A stretch of 64,000 nt of DNA from Eleginops maclovinus (lineage: Eukaryota > Chordata > Actinopteri > Perciformes > Eleginopidae). Of the stretch, positions 59,217 to 64,000 are shown piece by piece. Both the position numbers and the translations under genes were made by a program. Below the pieces are notes generated by a model. It did not search any database, was not told the DNA's origin, and was given only the letters and a program-made list of their open reading frames with translations. The DNA is taken from contig NC_086369.1 in assembly GCF_036324505.1 (NCBI RefSeq), positions 17,099,020 through 17,163,019 of the forward strand, read 5' to 3'. How positions within the stretch are numbered: position 1 is the first letter of the stretch; every line of letters begins with the position of its first letter.

Positions 59217-59775
59217 CTCAATCAGCTGTGCTGGTTACCAACACTTTCCCATGTTATTGGTCTGACAGCTCGCTTTTTTACTCGTGACATTACCTTGTAG
59301 GTCTTCTCTCATTCGACTGATCACTGTAGCCAGGGTCAGTGAACCCCTGCTGAGAGCACATCCTGTGATGTGTTGCAGAGTTATTTCCCTGATGCAGTTC
59401 TTGTGGATGAGATGAAGCAGCTGGAAGTCAGCGTTAAAAACAACCTGCTCCATGGCTTCAGCTGAAGTTGCGACGGTCTATGGGTACTGATGGTCCCTTG
59501 AACATCAGCTGAAGATCTGGTCCTTCTACAGTGGACAGCCATATTCTTAGGGCTGTTAAACAACTACATATATGCTCTTCTTCCACATGCACAGTGGGCT
59601 CTCTCTACCTGTGCAGCGCTGGTGTTCCTGCGCTATGCAACACAACAATGTCTCAAGCAAAGAGACACATGTGCTTTCATGAAGTCAAACGTATGAATTT
59701 GTCCCTTTTGTTTCTGAGCAGGGTGTTGCAGATTTACGATGTCACTGACTTCCTCGGTTTGATTGTCATGAACTA

Positions 59776-61436
59776 AACGTGTCTCAGAAGCTAAAGGAGC
59801 TAAACGTGTCTCAGAAGCTAAAGGAGCTAAACGTGTATCAGCAGCTAAAGGAGCTAAACGTGTATCAGAAGCTAAAGGAGATAAACGTGTATCAGAAGCT
59901 AAATGAGCTAAATGCGTCTCAGAAGCTAAAGGAGCTAAACCTGTCTCAGAAGCTAAAGGAGCTAAACCTGTCTCAGAAGCTAAAGGAGCTAAACCTGTCT
60001 CAGAAGCTAAAGGAGCTAAACGTGTTTCAGAAGCTAAAGGAGCTAAACCTGTCTCAGAAGCTAAAGGAGCTAAATGCGTCTCAGAAGCTAAAGGAGCTAA
60101 ACCTGTCTCAGAAGCTAAACGTGTTTCAGAAGCTAAAGGAGCTAAACGTGTCTCATAAGCTAAAGGAACTAAACGTGTCTCAGAAGCTAAATGAACTAAA
60201 CGTGTATCAGAAGCTAAAGGAGCTAAACCTGTCTCAGAAGCTAAATGAGCTAAATGCGTCTCAGAAGCTAAATGAACTAAACGTGTCTCAGAAGCTAAAT
60301 GAGCTAAATGCGTCTCAGAAGCTAAAAGAGCTAAACCTGTCTCAGAAGCTAAAGGAGCTAAACGTGTCTCAGAAGCTAAAGGAGCTAAACGTGTCTCAGA
60401 AGCTAAAGGAGCTAAACGTGTCTCAGAAGCTAAAGGAGCTAAACGTGTCTCAGAAGCTAAAGGAGCTAAACGTGTCTCAGAAGCTAAAGGAGCTAAACGT
60501 GTCTCAGAAGCTAAAAGAGCTAAACCTGTCGCAGAAGCTAAATGAGCTAAACGTGTCTCAGAAGCTAAAGGAGCTAAACGTGTCTCAGAAGCTAAAGGAG
60601 CTAAACGTGTCTCAGAAGCTAAAGGAGCTAAACGTGTCTCAAGCTAAAGGAGCTAAACGTGTCTCAGAAGCTAAAAGAGCTAAACCTGTCTCAGAAGCTA
60701 AAGGAGCTAAACGTGTCTCAGAAGCTAAAGGAGCTAAACGTGTCTCAGAAGCTAAAGGAGCTAAACGTGTCTCAGAAGCTAAACGTGTCGCAGAAGCTAA
60801 AGGAACTAAACGTGTCTCAGAAGCTAAAGGAGCTAAACGTGTCTCAGAAGCTAAAGGAGCTAAACGTGTATCAGAAGCTAAAGGAGCTAAACGTGTCTCA
60901 GAAGCTAAAGGAGCTAAACGTGTCTCAGAAGCTAAAGGAGCTAAATGTGTCTCAGAAGCTAAAGGAGCTAAACGTGTCTCAGAAGCTAAAGGAGCTAAAC
61001 GTGTCTCAGAAGCTAAAGGAGCTAAACGTGTATCAGAAGCTAAAGGAGCTAAACGTGTCTCAGAAGCTAAATGAGCTAAATGTGTCTCAGAAGCTAAAGG
61101 AGCTAAACGTGTCTCAGAAGCTAAAGGAGCTAAACGTGTCTCAGAAGCTAAAGGAGCTAAACGTGTCTCAGAAGCTAAAGGAGCTAAACGTGTATCAGAA
61201 GCTAAATGAGCTAAATGTGTCTCAGAAGCTAAAGGAGCTAAACGTGTATCAGAAGCTAAAGGAGCTAAACGTGTCTCAGAAGCTAAAGGAGCTAAACGTG
61301 TATCAGAAGCTAAATGAGCTAAATGTGTCTCAGAAGCTAAAGGAGCTAAACGTGTCTCAGAAGCTAAAGGAGCTAAACGTGTCTCAGAAGCTAAAGGAGC
61401 TAAACGTGTCTCAGAAGCTAAATGAACTAAATGAAT
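59776..61436 (+). repeat. 27-bp minisatellite (GTGTCTCAGAAGCTAAAGGAGCTAAAC)
   Basis: About 61 units of GTGTCTCAGAAGCTAAAGGA plus GCTAAAC, with CCTGTC, GTGTAT, ATGCGTC and AAATGAG variants. The + frames encode nine-residue repeats (Ser-Gln-Lys-Leu-Lys-Glu-Leu-Asn-Val) for 431 and 278 codons. A 2-bp deletion near 60642 changes the frame, yet the frame stays open, showing openness comes from the unit rather than selection. Confidence 0.96.
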
Positions 61437-61512
61437 GTATTTATAAGAAGCATGTGGAGCTGTTCGTCATGCTCCGTGTTACTGCTGCACTTTAAACACT
61501 TAAAACTCTACA

Positions 61513-61513
61513 T

Positions 61514-61544
<31 letters not shown>

Positions 61545-61557
61545 GGGGGGGGGGGGG
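61513..61557 (+). repeat. (TG)n-(GA)-(G)14 compound microsatellite
   Basis: TG units, GAGAGA, then a run of about 14 G. Confidence 0.95.
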
Positions 61558-62332
61558 TTAAAGAGAAATGGAGAAAAGGGCCAGTTGTCATAGCAACTCT
61601 GTTTTTCAAGGAGAGTCAACCATTCATTTCCACAGTGAGACTGGAGGAACACTTAACTCTGTTCTCGCCTCAGGACACTACTTTAAAAGTCCACCCCCCT
61701 TCACCCACTCTCTGTCTCCCCCCTGCCTCTCTGTCTCTCTCGCCCTCAATGGAGTGTCAGTCTGGAGTAAGCGTTAGGCTGCCACTCCTCTTCCTCCGCT
61801 TTCTCCGCTTTCTCCTCTTCCTCCAGCTGTCTTTGTCTCTTCTCCTCCCTCTCTCAAATATTAGAGAGAAAAGCATGTTACAGTATTTCCCTCTACATGT
61901 TGATCACATGTCTGATGCTGATTATATCTAAACCAACCTGTGGTACCCTTTAACTCGTGGCAGTCAGATCAGAGCTCGTTAAGCAAGGCTCACAGGTGAT
62001 AACGAGTAGCAGGTCAAACTCATAATGAAGAAGCTCACAATCACAAAACACACAGAGACAGGAAGTGTTGACGAATGAGAAGATGTAAACAACAAGACAA
62101 AACTTAAACTGGTGACATTTCAAGTTGAAGGTAAGAAAACCATGCTCCAACTTTATGTAAATAAGAGTGTGACTCGTGCTCGGTGTGTGAGAGACAAATG
62201 TCAGCACGCATAATTCAAAGTTCCTCTGCGCAGGACGCAACACATTATTAGCTCACCTGCAGCACAAACACTTGTTTACAATGAAGATACATTTAAGGTC
62301 AGCGGCCTGCGCAGAGATGGAAATATAATGAG

Positions 62333-62334
<2 letters not shown>

Positions 62335-62373
<39 letters not shown>
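62335..62373 (+). repeat. (AC)n microsatellite
   Basis: About 19 AC units. Confidence 0.96.
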
Positions 62374-62376
<3 letters not shown>

Positions 62377-62529
62377 TCAGATGCTAGCTGTCCCTAACAA
62401 AAGCAGCGACACAATCCTATAATTGGATTCTTTAGTGTGTTTCTGTGATATTGTCTCTTTTGTGGCTCTGATAAAAGAAGATGCTGCACCTCGGGTTTGT
62501 CTCTGTGTCTTTGTTGCACCAAGGTCTTC

Positions 62530-62535
62530 ACACAC

Positions 62536-62589
<54 letters not shown>

Positions 62590-62594
62590 CACAC

Positions 62595-62632
<38 letters not shown>
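62530..62632 (+). repeat. (CA)n microsatellite with AACA interruptions
   Basis: About 50 CA units with interruptions near 62537, 62572 and 62594. Confidence 0.96.
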
Positions 62633-62633
<1 letters not shown>

Positions 62634-62857
62634 TTACACACTAAAATGAACATTAGAAGCATGCCATCTCTACTTCCCTTTAGAGGTTTGGTTGACATGT
62701 TTCTCTTCATTGAGCTGTTTTGAGCTCGGTGTGCTTCTTTGTTTTCCCAACATGAACCTATAACCCTTCCTGAAGACATTTCAAACTACGTCTCCATGAG
62801 AACAGACGGTTTGCAGAATGTGCTCCAAACCCGTTCAGCAGGAACCACAAACCACTG

Positions 62858-62972
62858 CTGGATGAGGAGGTCAGGGAGGAGTCACAGGGAGGAGTCTCAG
62901 CGAGGAGGTCAGGGAGGAGTCACAGGGAGGGGGTCAGGGAGGAGTCACAGGGAGGCGGGTCAGGGAGGATTC
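62858..62972 (+). repeat. Short minisatellite (AGGTCAGGGAGGAGTCACAGGG)
   Basis: Four to five imperfect units of GGTCAGGGAGGAGTCACAGG plus G(A)GG. Confidence 0.88.
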
Positions 62973-63919
62973 CTGTAGGGGTACAACGCTCAGGACCAAT
63001 ATCCGGGACATCCAATGGAGAAATCCTATTGAACCAGGGAGCAAACAGGTCATTGCTGCAGCGCTCCTCTTACCTGGGCAGGTAGGGTCTCGTATTATCT
63101 GATATATCAGGCAGTCCTTCTGGGGGAGGCTCAGCCCTGGGTTCAGGTGTAAGGCCTGATCCCTGAATGTGCATATCCTGAGCACCTCCATGGGGGGGGT
63201 CCTCCCCAGGATTGGGTCCAGAGGTGAGATGAAGGCCACCCCCCAGCTATAACCGTCCAGCAGTCTTGTACCTCCTGTTTTTCCTCCGAGTGTTTCAGGT
63301 TGTTGTAAGTATGAAGTCTGGCTGCACACACTCTGCTTCCTGCTTTGTTTACCTGCCTTATGTTCCTGTTGCAGAGCCCTCCTCCCCGGGGGGCCGGCAG
63401 CATACGCTACACTGATAGAGCAACATGTCCTGATGGAGAGACTCTTAAAGTTAGTGGATCTTACAACACAAGCTGCCTGCTGTATCCGTCCTCCAGAGAT
63501 CCAGAGGACTGCTTCACAACGTACAGGAGTTCACATGATGTGTGTGTCATCAGCAGTCTGCTCCTGCAGGGTCTGTTCAGGTTGTTATTGATCAGGGTTA
63601 GGTTTCATGTTGGGTTAATGGTCTATATTTGGTTGTTTATGTTAAGTCAAGTCCCTAATGAGTAGTCTTTAGACCCTCAGAGTTCTGGACTTAATGCTGC
63701 AGACGTCTTCATCCACTGACCATCACAGTGGATGCTGAGCAGTGCACAGACACACCTGTGATGTCTGGCTGCCGGTTATATTCACTAAAAAGAGACGTGT
63801 GCAAAGCAAGTTGCATTAGAGTTTAGAGTATGAGGTTAATAACTCCAGAGTTATTGTGATCAGACACGCTGGAGTGTGTCGTCTCTTATCACACAGGATG
63901 TCTCCCTGAATAAACACAG

Positions 63920-63955
<36 letters not shown>

Positions 63956-64000
63956 GAACTGGAAACCGCTTTGTTAGCAGTGTTTGAGCTAGCAGCGTTA

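Larger units (their letters stand above)
58650..59775. other. Unique sequence; strong candidate noncoding element at 58740-58960
   Basis: 58740-58960 carries TTAATTGCACGGAGGGAAAT, GTATTAATTCTGCTATTGAT and TTCATTGATGCGCC, with TGCAAAT and several ATTGAT/TAATT cores. Followed by a CG/CA tract, a (GT)n-(G)n tract at 59168-59216, and unremarkable sequence to 59775. Confidence 0.45.
61437..64000. other. Unique sequence to window end, no gene recognised
   Basis: Contains (TG)n-(G)14 at 61513-61557, pyrimidine-rich 61680-61860, CA tracts at 62335-62373 and 62530-62632, a short GGAGTCACAGGGAGG repeat at 62858-62972, and (GT)n at 63924-63951. The 131-codon minus frame at 62934-63329 and 106-codon + frame at 63345 resemble nothing I know. 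Confidence 0.5.

Noticed and set aside
59779..61495. Lys/Leu/Glu-rich repeat proteins of 431 and 278 codons (coiled-coil look)
   Set aside because: 27-bp minisatellite; the non-ATG (GTG) start and stop are arbitrary, and a frame shift leaves the frame open.
62934..63665. Frames of 131 (minus) and 106 (plus) codons near the right end
   Set aside because: No family resemblance, no consistent splice sites, composition like random unique DNA.

Overview
The window is vertebrate nuclear DNA, almost certainly from a teleost fish. The evidence is spliced GT-AG exons of a polypyrimidine-tract-binding protein gene, very many long (CA)n/(TG)n tracts, fish-type LINE 3' tails, and no sign of prokaryotic gene organisation. 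I estimate that well over half of the 64 kb is tandem repeat (about 32 kb of minisatellite or satellite plus about 3 kb of dinucleotide repeat).

The one well-supported gene is at the left edge on the + strand: the last six coding exons of a PTBP2-type gene (nPTB/brPTB), at 75-190, 1654-1687, 3259-3351, 3482-3698, 3884-3961 and 6119-6248. They encode the linker, RRM3 and RRM4, and join in frame to a TAA stop. Exon 1654-1687 is exactly 34 nt, the size of the known PTB-regulated cassette exon. Skipping it gives a stop nine codons into the next exon. The intron after it opens with about 840 bp of CTCTCTGACTCTTTAT-type repeats, i.e. dense PTB-binding motifs beside the exon through which PTB proteins control PTB genes. 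The intron before it carries a long near-perfect hairpin. The last intron is almost entirely a heptamer array rich in GCATG, the RBFOX core motif.

Downstream of the poly(A) signal (6727) I find no confident gene for 57 kb. The layout is: LINE tail (7.37-7.61 kb); a 12.5 kb array of 13-bp units (7.66-20.19 kb); unique sequence with possible conserved noncoding elements (20.2-24.2 kb); a 63-bp minisatellite (24.2-25.96 kb); unique DNA (26.25-28.48 kb); a 5.5 kb pyrimidine-rich 25/28-bp array (28.48-33.95 kb); a 15/16-bp array and a CpG-rich 21-bp-like array (34.4-36.45 kb); a 12/23-bp array (37.37-39.43 kb); a 48-bp array (39.53-40.05 kb); a 29-bp array (41.44-42.41 kb); unique DNA with hairpins and possible noncoding elements; 37-bp (44.69-45.07 kb) and 31-bp (47.92-48.51 kb) arrays; mostly unique sequence with an LTR-like block and a foldback transposon-like block (49.3-57.2 kb); a 15-bp array (57.2-58.44 kb) running into a LINE tail; a 27-bp array (59.78-61.44 kb); and unique sequence to the end.

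Long open frames in the arrays are by-products of repeat units whose length is a multiple of 3 (or reads open in several frames) and are not genes. In mammals PTBP2 is followed by a gene desert before DPYD. The gene-poor sequence here fits that, but no DPYD exon is visible. Family recognition and motif matches were made by eye; no search or alignment was run.
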